From assembly GCA_039029355.1 (NCBI GenBank), contig JBCCGI010000013.1:1-64000 (forward strand): a stretch of DNA of 64,000 bases, in the 5' to 3' direction. The notes beneath the pieces were generated by a model. The model ran no database searches and was not told where the DNA came from. It saw only the letters and a list, made by a program, of their open reading frames with translations. Position 1 is the stretch's first letter, and every line of letters begins with the position of its first letter. Both the position numbers and the translations under genes were made by a program. Shown here piece after piece: positions 52,170 to 60,462 of this stretch. The stretch is from JBCCGI01 sp039029355 (lineage in GTDB: Bacteria > Planctomycetota > UBA1135 > GCA-002686595).

Positions 52170-53245
52170 TCCCGCTCGCCTCGCTCGCCCTGCGGCGCAC
52201 GCTGCCGCCAGGGCTGCTCGTCGTCTTCGCGCTGCTGGCGCTCGCGGCTGCGCTGCGCGACTGGGGCGCATCGGCCGAGGTGCTCGCGGCACTCGGCGGC
52301 GACGCTTCGACGCGCGCGGCCTCGCGCCAGGGCGTTTGGCTGCTCGCGGCGGCGCTGCTGGTGCCGGCGCTCGCGGCACGCGCGGCGGCGACGATCCCGC
52401 GCTGGCGCCGCGCCGACGCCGCCTGGCTCGCGCCGCGGCGGACGGGCCGCGTGGCCTGTCTGGCGGCGACCTTCGCGGGCTCAAGCGTCGGCGCCGTGCT
52501 CGCGCTGCTGCTGTTCTTCGCCGCCGCCGAGCTCGCCGCCGGCGAGAGCGACGCGGCGCGGCGCTTCGTCCGCGGCGTCGAACACCCGCCGCTGCACGTC
52601 CTCGACGGGCCGGGCGCGTACTGCGAGCTGGATCACCTCGGCGCCGACGAGCTGGCCGCCGGCGCGAGCCTGCTGGTGCGCCCGACCGTCGCGCCGGGAC
52701 GCGGACCGACGGCCGACGTGCTGCTGCAGGTACGCCGCGGCGACGCGGTCCTCGGCGAGGTGGCCGCGCTCCTCACGGGGCGGGCGTCGGTCGAGATCCC
52801 GCTGGCTCCGCCCGCCGCGGACGCCGGCGGGGCGCTCCAGCTCGTGGTGCGACGCAACGCGCCGGGGGCGCCGGTGCTGCTGCCCGACCACAGCGTGTGG
52901 CTGCTCGCCGCCGCGTCGGCCGAGCGCGACGGCAGCGCGGCGCTCTTCGCCGAGCTGCTGCTGCTCCTTCTCGCGCTCGGCGCCGTGGCCCTCGGCCTGG
53001 GAGCCTGGATGCGCGGCGCGGTCGCGACGCTGCTCGCGCTCGCGCTGTGGACGCCCACCCTCGCGTGGGGGGCGGCCGGCACCTGGGCGCCCGGCGGCCG
53101 ACTCGCGCGCGACCTGACGCTGCTCGGCGACGGCATCGTGCCGCCCGCGCCGCAGCCGGCTGCGCTGGCCGGCGCGGCGCTCGCGCTCGGCGCGGGCCTG
53201 GCCCTCGCCGCGCTCGGGCTGCGCAGCTGGGGGAGGACGCCGTGA
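52166..53245 (+). CDS. Hypothetical membrane protein, likely ABC permease partner
   Basis: This is a 359-aa protein overlapping the ATPase by ATGA. It has N-terminal helices (about 12-30, 62-85, 95-125), a soluble section with beta-strand character (about 130-250), then C-terminal helices (about 258-290, 335-352). This layout fits ABC-2-like permeases in which an extracytoplasmic domain is inserted between helix bundles, but I do not recognise a specific family. Its gene order next to the ATPase is the main support for the transport role. Confidence 0.7.
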   Translation: MIPLASLALRRTLPPGLLVVFALLALAAALRDWGASAEVLAALGGDASTRAASRQGVWLLAAALLVPALAARAAATIPRWRRADAAWLAPRRTGRVACLAATFAGSSVGAVLALLLFFAAAELAAGESDAARRFVRGVEHPPLHVLDGPGAYCELDHLGADELAAGASLLVRPTVAPGRGPTADVLLQVRRGDAVLGEVAALLTGRASVEIPLAPPAADAGGALQLVVRRNAPGAPVLLPDHSVWLLAAASAERDGSAALFAELLLLLLALGAVALGLGAWMRGAVATLLALALWTPTLAWGAAGTWAPGGRLARDLTLLGDGIVPPAPQPAALAGAALALGAGLALAALGLRSWGRTP

Positions 53246-53859
53246 GCACGAGCCCCGCACGCTGGCTCCCGTGGGCGGCGGCCGCCGCGCTCTACGCGGG
53301 CTTCCTCGCCTTGGGCGGAGCCCCCGCGGACGACGCTCCCGAGGCGCGCGTGGGCGGTCCAGCGCGCCGGCTGCTCGGCCCCTTCGCGCGGCTGGCGGCG
53401 GAGATCCAGTGGATCCGCTTCGACCGCGCGCGCCTGCAGGGCCGCGGCGAGCTGGCGCTGGCCCACGCCGAGACGGCGCTCGGCCTCGACCCGGGCGACG
53501 CGCGCGGCTGGGAGCTGCTGGCGATCCACCTCGCGCTCGACCTCGGCACGCCCGAGCTCGAACCCGACCCCGACCGGCGCCGCGCGTGGGTGAGCGCCGG
53601 GGTCGCGGTCGCGGAGCGCGGCGAGAAGGCTTCGCGCGATCCGGCCGCGCTGGCCTTCGTCCAGGGCTACCTGCTGCACGTCAAGCTCGAGAGCGACCCC
53701 GCCCTGAGCTGGCCCGGCGGCGCGGCGGCCGCGTGGCGCGAGACCACCGCGCACTATGCGCGCGCCGCGGAGCTCGGCTATCCGCGGGCCGAGATCGCCG
53801 CGGGCTACGCCGCCGACCGCGCGGCCGGCTACGCGGGCGGCGCGGACGCCGACGGATAG
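53242..53859 (+). CDS. Small membrane-anchored TPR-like protein
   Basis: This is a 205-aa protein whose GTG start overlaps the previous stop (GTGA). The N-terminus has one hydrophobic segment (RWLPWAAAAALYAGFLALGG), followed by TPR-like helices (QGRGELALAHAETALGLDPGDARGWELLAIHLAL). The family is unknown. It closes the ABC-type module. Its last 31 bases overlap the 3' end of pdxA on the other strand. Confidence 0.7.
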   Translation: MSTSPARWLPWAAAAALYAGFLALGGAPADDAPEARVGGPARRLLGPFARLAAEIQWIRFDRARLQGRGELALAHAETALGLDPGDARGWELLAIHLALDLGTPELEPDPDRRRAWVSAGVAVAERGEKASRDPAALAFVQGYLLHVKLESDPALSWPGGAAAAWRETTAHYARAAELGYPRAEIAAGYAADRAAGYAGGADADG

Positions 53860-54830
53860 CGCACCGCTCCCGCGAGGCGCGCCGCCTCGCACAGCGCGTG
53901 GATCAGGCTGCCCGGGTCGGCGCGCCCCGTGCCGGCGATGTCGAACGCCGTGCCGTGCGCCGGGCTGACGCGCAGGTACGGGAGGCCGAGCAGCACGGTC
54001 AGCGCCTCGCCCGGCGCCGCGATCTTGACCGGTAGGAAGGCCTGGTCGTGGTAGAGCGCGAGCACGCCGTCGTAGCGGCCCTGCAGGCCGTGCAGGAAGA
54101 CGGTGTCCGGCGACTCGGGTCCGGCGACGACGAGGCCCTCGTCGCGCGCCGCGGCCACCGCCGGGGCGAGGAGCTCGTTCTCCTCGCTCCCCAGGATGCC
54201 GTTCTCGCCGGCGTGCGGGTTCAGCCCCGCGAGCGCGATGCGCGGGCGCTCGACGCCCAGCCAGCGCAGGCCCTCGTCGAAGAGGCGCAGGCGCTCGAGC
54301 ACGCGCCCGGGCTCGATCGACGCGATCGCATCGCGCAGCGGGAGGTGACGCGTCAGCAGCAGCACGCGCAGGCGCCGCACGACCGCCAGCATCTCGACGT
54401 CCTCCGTCCCGGCCCAACGGCCCAGGAGCTGCGTCTGGCCCTCCACCCGCTCGCCGGCGAGGTGCAGGGCCTCCTTGGAGACCGGCGCGGTCACCAGGCC
54501 GTCGACGGCGCCCGAGCGGGCCAGCTCGGCACCGAGCCGCAGCGCGCGGAGGGCCGCTCGGCCCCCGCTGGCCTGCGGCCGCCCGAGCACCCAGGGCTCC
54601 TCCTCGGCCCCGGCGGCGGAGTCGAGCCACACCGCGTCCGAGCGCTCGCCGAGCGCCTCGGGGGTCACGAGCGGGACATCCGCCGGCCGCAGCGAGCGCG
54701 GGCCGATCACGGCCAAGCGGCTCACCGAACGCACGCGCGGGTCGCGGAGCGCGGCGAGCACGATCTCGGGCCCGATGCCCGCAGGGTCGCCGGCGGTGAG
54801 CGCCAAGAGCGGTCGGTTGGCGGGGTCCAT
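53829..54830 (-). CDS. pdxA: 4-hydroxythreonine-4-phosphate dehydrogenase
   Basis: This is a 333-aa protein from the ATG at 54830 (a GTG at 54848 would add 6 residues). PdxA features are LALTAGDPAGIGPEIVLAAL at the N-terminus, TAPVSKEAL, and the metal-site histidines in LLTRHLPLRDAI, LNPHAGENG and ALYHDQAFLPVK, with the C-terminal VSPAHGTAFDIAGTGRADPGSL. It oxidises 4-phospho-hydroxy-L-threonine in the vitamin B6 pathway. No other pdx genes are adjacent. It converges on the TPR-like gene with a 31-bp overlap. Confidence 0.95.
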   Translation of the reverse strand: MDPANRPLLALTAGDPAGIGPEIVLAALRDPRVRSVSRLAVIGPRSLRPADVPLVTPEALGERSDAVWLDSAAGAEEEPWVLGRPQASGGRAALRALRLGAELARSGAVDGLVTAPVSKEALHLAGERVEGQTQLLGRWAGTEDVEMLAVVRRLRVLLLTRHLPLRDAIASIEPGRVLERLRLFDEGLRWLGVERPRIALAGLNPHAGENGILGSEENELLAPAVAAARDEGLVVAGPESPDTVFLHGLQGRYDGVLALYHDQAFLPVKIAAPGEALTVLLGLPYLRVSPAHGTAFDIAGTGRADPGSLIHALCEAARLAGAVRYPSASAPPA

Positions 54831-54933
54831 CCCCTCAGTGTAGGCCACCGCGCCCCGGTTGCGGCCCCCCCGCGGGCCCGCGGGGCGGAGAGTCCGCCGG
54901 GACCTCGAACGCCGTGCCCGCTAGCCTCGGGGC

Positions 54934-55833
54934 GTGCCGCTCCGACTTGCCCTCCTCCTGCCGCTCGCCCTCGCGGGCTGCTCTTCCCAGCCCGCCGAGC
55001 GCGTCGTCGAGATCCACGTCGAATACGCGGTGCGCTCCGAACCGGGGACCCGCGGCCTGACGGTGACCCTGCAGCTCCCCGTCGACCTGCCGGGCGCGCA
55101 GCGCGTGCGTACGCTGCGCGTGACGCCCGAGCCGCGGCGCGTCTTTGAGGAGGGCGGCGGGCGCTACGCCGAGCTCTTCTTCGACGAGGGCCCCGACCTC
55201 GTCCGCATCCAGCTCGCGGCGGTGATCGAGCTGTGGGATGACCGCTTCGCCGCGGAGGTCGGCGAGCCTTCGAAGCTGCCGGACGCCGAGCGGGCGCGCT
55301 GCCTGGCCGCCGAGCCGCACCTCGAGCGCGACGCACCCGAGGTCCAGGCGATCGCCGCGCGGCTGTCGGGCGACTCCGAGCTCGAGCGCCTGCGCTCGGG
55401 CTATCGGCTGGTGTGCGCGGCGCTCGCACCCGAAGACATCGCCGACGAGGCGCGCGGCGCGCTCGCGACCGTGCGCCGCGGAGGGGGCGACTGCTCGGAC
55501 TACAGCGACCTGCTCGCGGCGGTGTACCGGGCGGGCGGCATCCCGGCGCGGGTGGTGACCGGGCTCCACGACCTGCGCCGCACGGCGCACCACGCGTGGG
55601 TCGAGGTCTGGAGCGACGAGGGCGGCTGGATCGCGCTCGACCCGCTGCAGGGCGACCTCGGCGAGGCGGACTTCGGCGCGGCGCCGGGCTCGTACGTCGC
55701 GTTCACCACGCTGCGCAACGATCCGCGGCTCGGGCCGTTCTTCTACTACGGCTTCGCCTGCGAGGCCGGCGGCGCGAGCGTCGGGTGGAGCTACCGGCTC
55801 GAGCTTTCCCCGAGCTCGCCGTTGAGCCGGTAG
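54934..55833 (+). CDS. Transglutaminase-like lipoprotein
   Basis: This is a 299-aa protein from the GTG at 54934. The N-terminal lipobox (LAGC, Cys16) predicts a lipoprotein. The transglutaminase-like catalytic triad is Cys187 (GGGDCSDYSDL), His220 (HHAWVEVW) and Asp236 (WIALDPLQG), in the usual order. An N-terminal beta-rich part precedes it. It probably acts as a protease or cross-linking enzyme in the envelope. Its last 43 bases overlap the FlhB-like gene on the opposite strand. Confidence 0.88.
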   Translation: MPLRLALLLPLALAGCSSQPAERVVEIHVEYAVRSEPGTRGLTVTLQLPVDLPGAQRVRTLRVTPEPRRVFEEGGGRYAELFFDEGPDLVRIQLAAVIELWDDRFAAEVGEPSKLPDAERARCLAAEPHLERDAPEVQAIAARLSGDSELERLRSGYRLVCAALAPEDIADEARGALATVRRGGGDCSDYSDLLAAVYRAGGIPARVVTGLHDLRRTAHHAWVEVWSDEGGWIALDPLQGDLGEADFGAAPGSYVAFTTLRNDPRLGPFFYYGFACEAGGASVGWSYRLELSPSSPLSR

Positions 55834-56087
55834 AGGTAGGCCAAGAGCTCGGCGACCGCGGCGTACAGCTCGGCCGGGATCTCGTCCCCCACGTCGCAGA
55901 CCGAGAGGAGCTGCAACAGGTCCGTGTCGCGGCGCACCGGGACGCCGTGCTCGTCGGCGAGCGCGAGGATGCGCTCGGCCACCTCGCCACGCCCCTTGGC
56001 GACGACGTCGGGCGCATCCCGGGCCTGCGGATCGTAGCGCAGCGCGACGGCCTCGGCCGGCGGCTTGGGTTCGCGGCGCTCGCTCAT
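55791..56087 (-). CDS. FlhB C-terminal domain-like protein
   Basis: This is a 98-aa protein from the ATG at 56087, overlapping the FliK-like stop (ATGA). It matches the short FlhB-like proteins (COG2257/YlqH type): AVALRYDPQARDAPDVVAKGRGEVAERILALADEHGVPVRRDTDLLQLLSVCDVGDEIPAELYAAVAELLAYLY. It lacks the NPTH autocleavage motif and the membrane part of FlhB. In other bacteria it sits next to a FliK-like gene, as here. No other flagellar gene is in the window. Confidence 0.88.
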   Translation of the reverse strand: MSERREPKPPAEAVALRYDPQARDAPDVVAKGRGEVAERILALADEHGVPVRRDTDLLQLLSVCDVGDEIPAELYAAVAELLAYLYRLNGELGESSSR

Positions 56088-57196
56088 CCGGAGACGTCCA
56101 TCATCCGGTGGTCGTGAAGCAGTCCGATGTCGACGGGATTCACGGACACGGCGGCGTCGTCGGAGGTGCCGAGGGCCGCGACGACGTGCACCGCGCGGCG
56201 GCCGTCGCCGAGCCGCTCGATCAGCGCCGGCAGGTCGCGCTCGATGCGCTCGGCGAGCTCGGCGCGGGTGACGGTCAGGCGCACGCGCAGCGCGTCGGGC
56301 GAAAGCAGCAGGTCGGCCCGCACCGGGCCCATGCGTGAGAAGCTGACGCCCAGCACGAAGCGCTGCGTCTCGGCGTCGGGCTCCGCGTCGGATTCGCCGC
56401 GCCGCCGCTCGTCGGGCTCCTCGCGCGGCGGGATCAGCAGGTGAGCGGTGGTCCAGCCGTCGGCGTCCGCCAGGGGGAAGCTCCACACCTGCGGGTCGCC
56501 GGAGTGGGCGCGCGCGAGGTTCAGCAGCTGCTCGGCCTCGATGCCGGCGAGGGCGCGCGCGACGGCCTCGCGCAGCGGGCCCTCGGGGAGGTCGCGGAGG
56601 GCGGCGAGCAGCTGGCCCTTCAGGTCGCGCGTGAGCGCGGCGAGCAGCTCGCCCGGAGCGCCGCCGCGGAGCGCCGCCGTGAGCAGCGCCGCCTCGTAGC
56701 GACCGCCCAGGCTCTGCAGCAGGGCGCGCAGCTCCTCGCCGCCCGCGCCGGCGCGGAACAGGTGCCCCTCGACGTCCGCGAGCAGCCGCCCGAGCTGCTC
56801 GGGACCCGCGCCGGGGCGGGCCTGCTCGGCGCGCGCGCGGACCAGTAGCTCCTGCAATAGCTCCCCCACCGGCCGGTCCTGTCCGATGACCGCGCGCAGC
56901 AGCCGCAGGAAGGGCGCCTCGCCGCCGGAGTCGTCGCCGAGCACGCGCAGCAGGATGCGCCCCGCGGAGCGCTCGACCTGGAACAGAAAGCGCTGCCCCG
57001 GATCGAGGCGGACGTCGGTGTGGGCCGGCACGCGGTGGCGGCCGATACCGATCAGCACGCCGCCGCCCGACATGCTCCGCAGCACCTCGCCGGCGAGCAC
57101 GCGGCCCTCGCGCAGCAGCGCCGAGAGCTCGCCGCCCTGGCCGGCGGCCGCCGGCCGGACCGCGATCGATTGCATCTGGGAGGCGATGGGCTCCAT
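56084..57196 (-). CDS. FliK-like flagellar hook-length control domain protein
   Basis: This is a 370-aa protein from the ATG at 57196. The C-terminal part resembles the Flg_hook domain of FliK (FVLGVSFSRMGPVRADLLLSPDALRVRLTVTRAELAERIERDLPALIERLG). The N-terminus has a beta-rich segment (VLIGIGRHRVPAHTDVRLDPGQRFLFQVERSAGRILLRVLGDD) and a long helical middle. FliK controls hook length and switches FlhB export specificity, so the coupled FlhB-like gene fits. No other flagellar gene is seen here, so the pair may serve another export system or be detached from a flagellar cluster. Confidence 0.78.
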   Translation of the reverse strand: MEPIASQMQSIAVRPAAAGQGGELSALLREGRVLAGEVLRSMSGGGVLIGIGRHRVPAHTDVRLDPGQRFLFQVERSAGRILLRVLGDDSGGEAPFLRLLRAVIGQDRPVGELLQELLVRARAEQARPGAGPEQLGRLLADVEGHLFRAGAGGEELRALLQSLGGRYEAALLTAALRGGAPGELLAALTRDLKGQLLAALRDLPEGPLREAVARALAGIEAEQLLNLARAHSGDPQVWSFPLADADGWTTAHLLIPPREEPDERRRGESDAEPDAETQRFVLGVSFSRMGPVRADLLLSPDALRVRLTVTRAELAERIERDLPALIERLGDGRRAVHVVAALGTSDDAAVSVNPVDIGLLHDHRMMDVSG

Positions 57197-57228
57197 GGCG
57201 TGCGGGGCGGAGGAAGCGCTCCGGTACT

Positions 57229-58878
57229 ATGGATCGGATGATCCGGCCACGACTTGAGCCTCGCGCGCGCACGGCGTCCCTCCTGGTGCTCCTGGGCCTC
57301 CTGAGCGGGACTCCGGCCGGCTGTGGAGGCGGGTCCGAGGAGCCCTCGGCGCGTCCCAACGTGCTGCTGATCAGCCTGGACACCCTCCGCGCGGACCATC
57401 TCGGAGCCTACGGCTACGGGCGCGACACGTCCCCGCGCATCGACGCGTTGGCCGCCTCGGGGACGCTCTTCGAGGACGCCGTCTCGACCACCTCGTGGAC
57501 CCTTCCGTCGCACCTGTCGATGCTGACCGGCCTGGCGATCAGCGCGCACGGGGTGTGCGACGACCGGCTGTGGCAGGTGGCGGGCACCGAGGGCGCGCCG
57601 GACGAGGTCCCGCTGCGCGGCACCTTCCTGCCCGAGCTGCTGCAGGCGTCGGGCTACCGCACCGCCGGCTTCTACACCTGGAAGTACCTCGAGCCGCGCT
57701 TCGGCTTCGGGCCGGGCTTCGAGACGTACGAGCGCGTCGGGCACTCGGTGTTCTCGCACCCCGAGTGGAGCAAGCGCTTCGAGGCCCTGCGCGCCGCCGG
57801 CAAGATCGACGAGATCCAGCGCTGGCGCGACGAGAACCCCGCGCTGTTCGACGAGCAGCGCCCCACCGCCGGCGAGGCGGTCGATCGGGCGCTCGCGTGG
57901 CTCGACGGGACCGCCGGCGGCGATGCGGAGGAGCCCTTCTTCCTCTTCGTCCACCTCTTCGACATCCACGACGGCTATGTGCCGCCGCCGCCCTTCGACG
58001 CGCGCTTCACCGACCCCGACTACCGCGGGCCGATCACCGGGCGCAAGGTGACCACCCCCGACTCGCCGGTGCGCCCGGACATGGCGTCGGCGGACCTCGC
58101 GCAGCTCATCGCGCTGTACGACGGCGAGATCGCGTGGGTCGACTCCCAGGTCGGGCGGCTGCTCGACCGGCTCGACGCGCTGGGGCTGCGCGAGGACACC
58201 TTGGTGGTGCTGACCTCCGACCACGGCGAGGAGTTCTTCGAGCACGGGGCGAAGACCCACCGCGCGCAGCTCCACCGCGAGAGCGTGCACGTGCCGCTCA
58301 TCGTGTCGTGGCCCGGCCGGGTGGCGGCCGACCAGCGCATCGCGGGACCGGCCGGCATCGTCGACATCCTGCCGACGGTCTGCGGCCTGGCAGGCGTGGC
58401 GGCGCCGCCGACGCTGTCGGGACGCGACCTGAGCGAGGTCGCGCGCGGCGAAGCCGACCACGTGCCGGCCGACTACACCACCCAGCTCGTCGTCTTCCCG
58501 CCGGGCGCGAGCGCTCCGGACCGGCACGTGGGGCTGTGGTTCGAGGACCGCCACGCGCTGACCGTGCGGAGTCCGGGCGGCGCGCTGAGCATCGAGCTCT
58601 TCGACCTCGCGCGCGACCCGACCGGTGCGGGACGCGGCGAGTCGGTACCGGCGGGGTCCGAGGCGGCACGCTCGCTCGGCCAGCGGTTGGAGCTCTCGCG
58701 GGCGCGGCTCGAGGCCGCGCGGTCGGGCGCACCGCCGCGCGGCGGAGCCTCGACGCCGCTCTCGCCGGAGGAGATCGCCGAGCTGCAGAAGATGGGCTAC
58801 ACCGGCATCGAATCGGGCACCCCCGGCGCGACGCGTTCCGACCGGCTGTGCATCGACGGTTGCGTCTGGCCGGACTGA
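57229..58878 (+). CDS. Sulfatase-fold (alkaline-phosphatase superfamily) lipoprotein-like enzyme
   Basis: This is a 549-aa protein from the ATG at 57229 (ATG at 57238 is also possible). A lipobox-like segment gives Cys32. The metal site is standard: LISLDTLRADHLGAYGYGRDTSP (Asp51) and LTSDHGEEFFEHG (later Asp/His). At the nucleophile position the canonical C/S-x-P-x-R is replaced by T91-L-P-S-H (WTLPSHLSMLTG), so it cannot make formylglycine; a Thr nucleophile as in phosphoglycerol/phosphoethanolamine transferases is possible. The C-terminus ends in ELQKMGYTGIES, like the LGY motif of the M56 protein. Its stop is 1 nt from the MFS stop. Confidence 0.88.
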   Translation: MDRMIRPRLEPRARTASLLVLLGLLSGTPAGCGGGSEEPSARPNVLLISLDTLRADHLGAYGYGRDTSPRIDALAASGTLFEDAVSTTSWTLPSHLSMLTGLAISAHGVCDDRLWQVAGTEGAPDEVPLRGTFLPELLQASGYRTAGFYTWKYLEPRFGFGPGFETYERVGHSVFSHPEWSKRFEALRAAGKIDEIQRWRDENPALFDEQRPTAGEAVDRALAWLDGTAGGDAEEPFFLFVHLFDIHDGYVPPPPFDARFTDPDYRGPITGRKVTTPDSPVRPDMASADLAQLIALYDGEIAWVDSQVGRLLDRLDALGLREDTLVVLTSDHGEEFFEHGAKTHRAQLHRESVHVPLIVSWPGRVAADQRIAGPAGIVDILPTVCGLAGVAAPPTLSGRDLSEVARGEADHVPADYTTQLVVFPPGASAPDRHVGLWFEDRHALTVRSPGGALSIELFDLARDPTGAGRGESVPAGSEAARSLGQRLELSRARLEAARSGAPPRGGASTPLSPEEIAELQKMGYTGIESGTPGATRSDRLCIDGCVWPD

Positions 58879-58879
58879 G

Positions 58880-60103
58880 TCACTCGGGCGCGAGCCGCCG
58901 CTCGACCGGCGAAAGCAGCAGATACGAGCTGAGGCTCGCCGCGAGGTAGAGCGTGACGGTGGTGCACATCAGCACGGTGTAGCTGTTGTCCGTGCGGTCG
59001 AGGATCGCTCCACCGACGACCGGCCCCAGGATCCAGGCCACGCCCCACAGCAGGCCGAGCATGCCGTTCTGGACCTCGCGCATGCCCTCCGGCGAGGCAC
59101 GCATCATCAGGTTCTTCAGGATCGGGTGCGCCGTGTTCATCAGCGCGCCGCGCAGCAGGAAGGCGAAGATCGCGAGCGGCAGGTGGAAGCTGAAGGCGAG
59201 GATCAGGAAGAACGGGATCGACAGCACCTCGACGAAGACCACGCCGCGCACATAACCGAGCCGGCGCAGGATCTCGGGCGAGAGGAGGAAACCGGTCGTC
59301 ATCAGCACCTGCCCGCAGGCGAACAGGTTGCCGACCGAGCCGGGGCGGAAGCCGAAGCGATCGGTGAAGTAGAGCCCGAGGAACGGGATCACCAGGCCCG
59401 CGCCGCAGGCGATGAGGAACTGCGGCACCGCAAAGCGCAGCAGCAGCCCGCGGTGGGCACGCACCGTCGCAAGGACCGGCGGGCGCTCCTCGGGGGCGCG
59501 TGTCTCCTCGCGGATGCCGGCGAAGGCCGGCGCCGCCAGGAGCGGCAGAAGCGCGGTACCGGCCAGCACCCACGCCATCGACGACGCCTCTCCCCCCGCC
59601 GCGTCCGCCAGCCAGGTCACCAGACGCCCGCTGCCGAACGAGCCCGCGACCGCCATCAGCGTGTGGACCGCTTCCGCGACCGCGAAGGCGGTGGCGCGCT
59701 CGGTCGAGCGCGTGTGTCGAAACAGAAACGGCGCGATCGCGACGTGGTGCACCTGGTCCGAGAAGCCGCGCACCAGGTTCACCGCCGCGATCAGCGGGAC
59801 GCCCGACATCCACGGCAGGGCCGCATAGGCCACAGCCCCGAGCAGGCTCGTCGCCACCAGCACCGGGATGGTGCGACGGCTCGCCAACAGGAACGCCGCC
59901 GGAACCGCCACGAGCGCGCGCCCCCAGGCCTCGGCCGAGTTGACCGAACCGATCTCCGCCTTCGAGAGCCCGAGCTGATCGAGGTACAGGTTCAGCAGCG
60001 TCCACGGCACCGCGTACGCCATCCCCATGAGCGCCGACCCGACGAGGTAGCGGCGCACGGCGGGCGCGAACAGACGGGCGTCCTGGAGCAGGCGGGCGAG
60101 CAT
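58880..60103 (-). CDS. MFS transporter
   Basis: This is a 407-aa protein with twelve hydrophobic segments, from the ATG at 60103. MFS layout with GSALMGMAYAVPWTLLNLYLDQLGLSKAEIGSVNSAEAWGRALVAVPAAFLL in the first repeat, and GLLWGVAWILGPVVGGAIL in the second. The substrate is unknown. A strong hairpin followed by a U-rich tract lies directly before the gene on its strand, suggesting attenuation. Confidence 0.9.
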   Translation of the reverse strand: MLARLLQDARLFAPAVRRYLVGSALMGMAYAVPWTLLNLYLDQLGLSKAEIGSVNSAEAWGRALVAVPAAFLLASRRTIPVLVATSLLGAVAYAALPWMSGVPLIAAVNLVRGFSDQVHHVAIAPFLFRHTRSTERATAFAVAEAVHTLMAVAGSFGSGRLVTWLADAAGGEASSMAWVLAGTALLPLLAAPAFAGIREETRAPEERPPVLATVRAHRGLLLRFAVPQFLIACGAGLVIPFLGLYFTDRFGFRPGSVGNLFACGQVLMTTGFLLSPEILRRLGYVRGVVFVEVLSIPFFLILAFSFHLPLAIFAFLLRGALMNTAHPILKNLMMRASPEGMREVQNGMLGLLWGVAWILGPVVGGAILDRTDNSYTVLMCTTVTLYLAASLSSYLLLSPVERRLAPE

Positions 60104-60117
60104 GGAGAGCGGCGGAG

Positions 60118-60153
60118 AAAAAGACGGAGCCCGGCTCCAAGGAGGCGGGCTCC
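60118..60153 (-). terminator. Hairpin with U-tract before the MFS gene, possible attenuator
   Basis: On the minus strand an 8-bp stem (GGAGCCCG/CGGGCTCC, 60153-60126) with a 12-nt loop is followed by GTCTTTTT, an intrinsic-terminator signature, 15-20 nt before the MFS start codon. No gene on this strand ends just upstream, so it is more likely an attenuator or leader control than a gene terminator. Confidence 0.6.
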
Positions 60154-60462
60154 GCGGTGGTTTCGAGGGACGCGCATCGGAGTGCGCACACCCGTCGGGG
60201 GCACGTCGCTTTAAGCGCGCATCCCTTTTCTACAGTCACTCAATGTGATCACCTCCAATCGCCAGGGTCTCCCCAGCGGGTCGGCTGTGACAGCGCCGGT
60301 CGCCGGGCTCCCAGTACGGCCCCCGGCGTCCCGGGGGCGACTACGTTCCATCTTGGACCCTGGGCGGGCTAGGTCAAGGGCGCCCGAGGCCTCGAACCGA
60401 CCCCTGACGCGCTTTCGGCGGGAACCGATTTCCCTGGCGCAAAGGGCCTTGAAGTCGTACCG
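60154..60462. other. 309-nt intergenic region with one strong hairpin
   Basis: No credible gene was found. A perfect 8-bp stem with a 4-nt loop (GCCCCCGG/CCGGGGGC) lies at 60319-60338, about 125 nt past the amidohydrolase stop, without a U-tract. AT-richer stretches near 60225-60260 could hold the MFS promoter. No riboswitch or RNA family was recognised. Confidence 0.5.

Noticed and set aside
58797..60239. Minus-strand frame overlapping the MFS gene
   Set aside because: It is an out-of-frame shadow; the MFS frame has the membrane helices.
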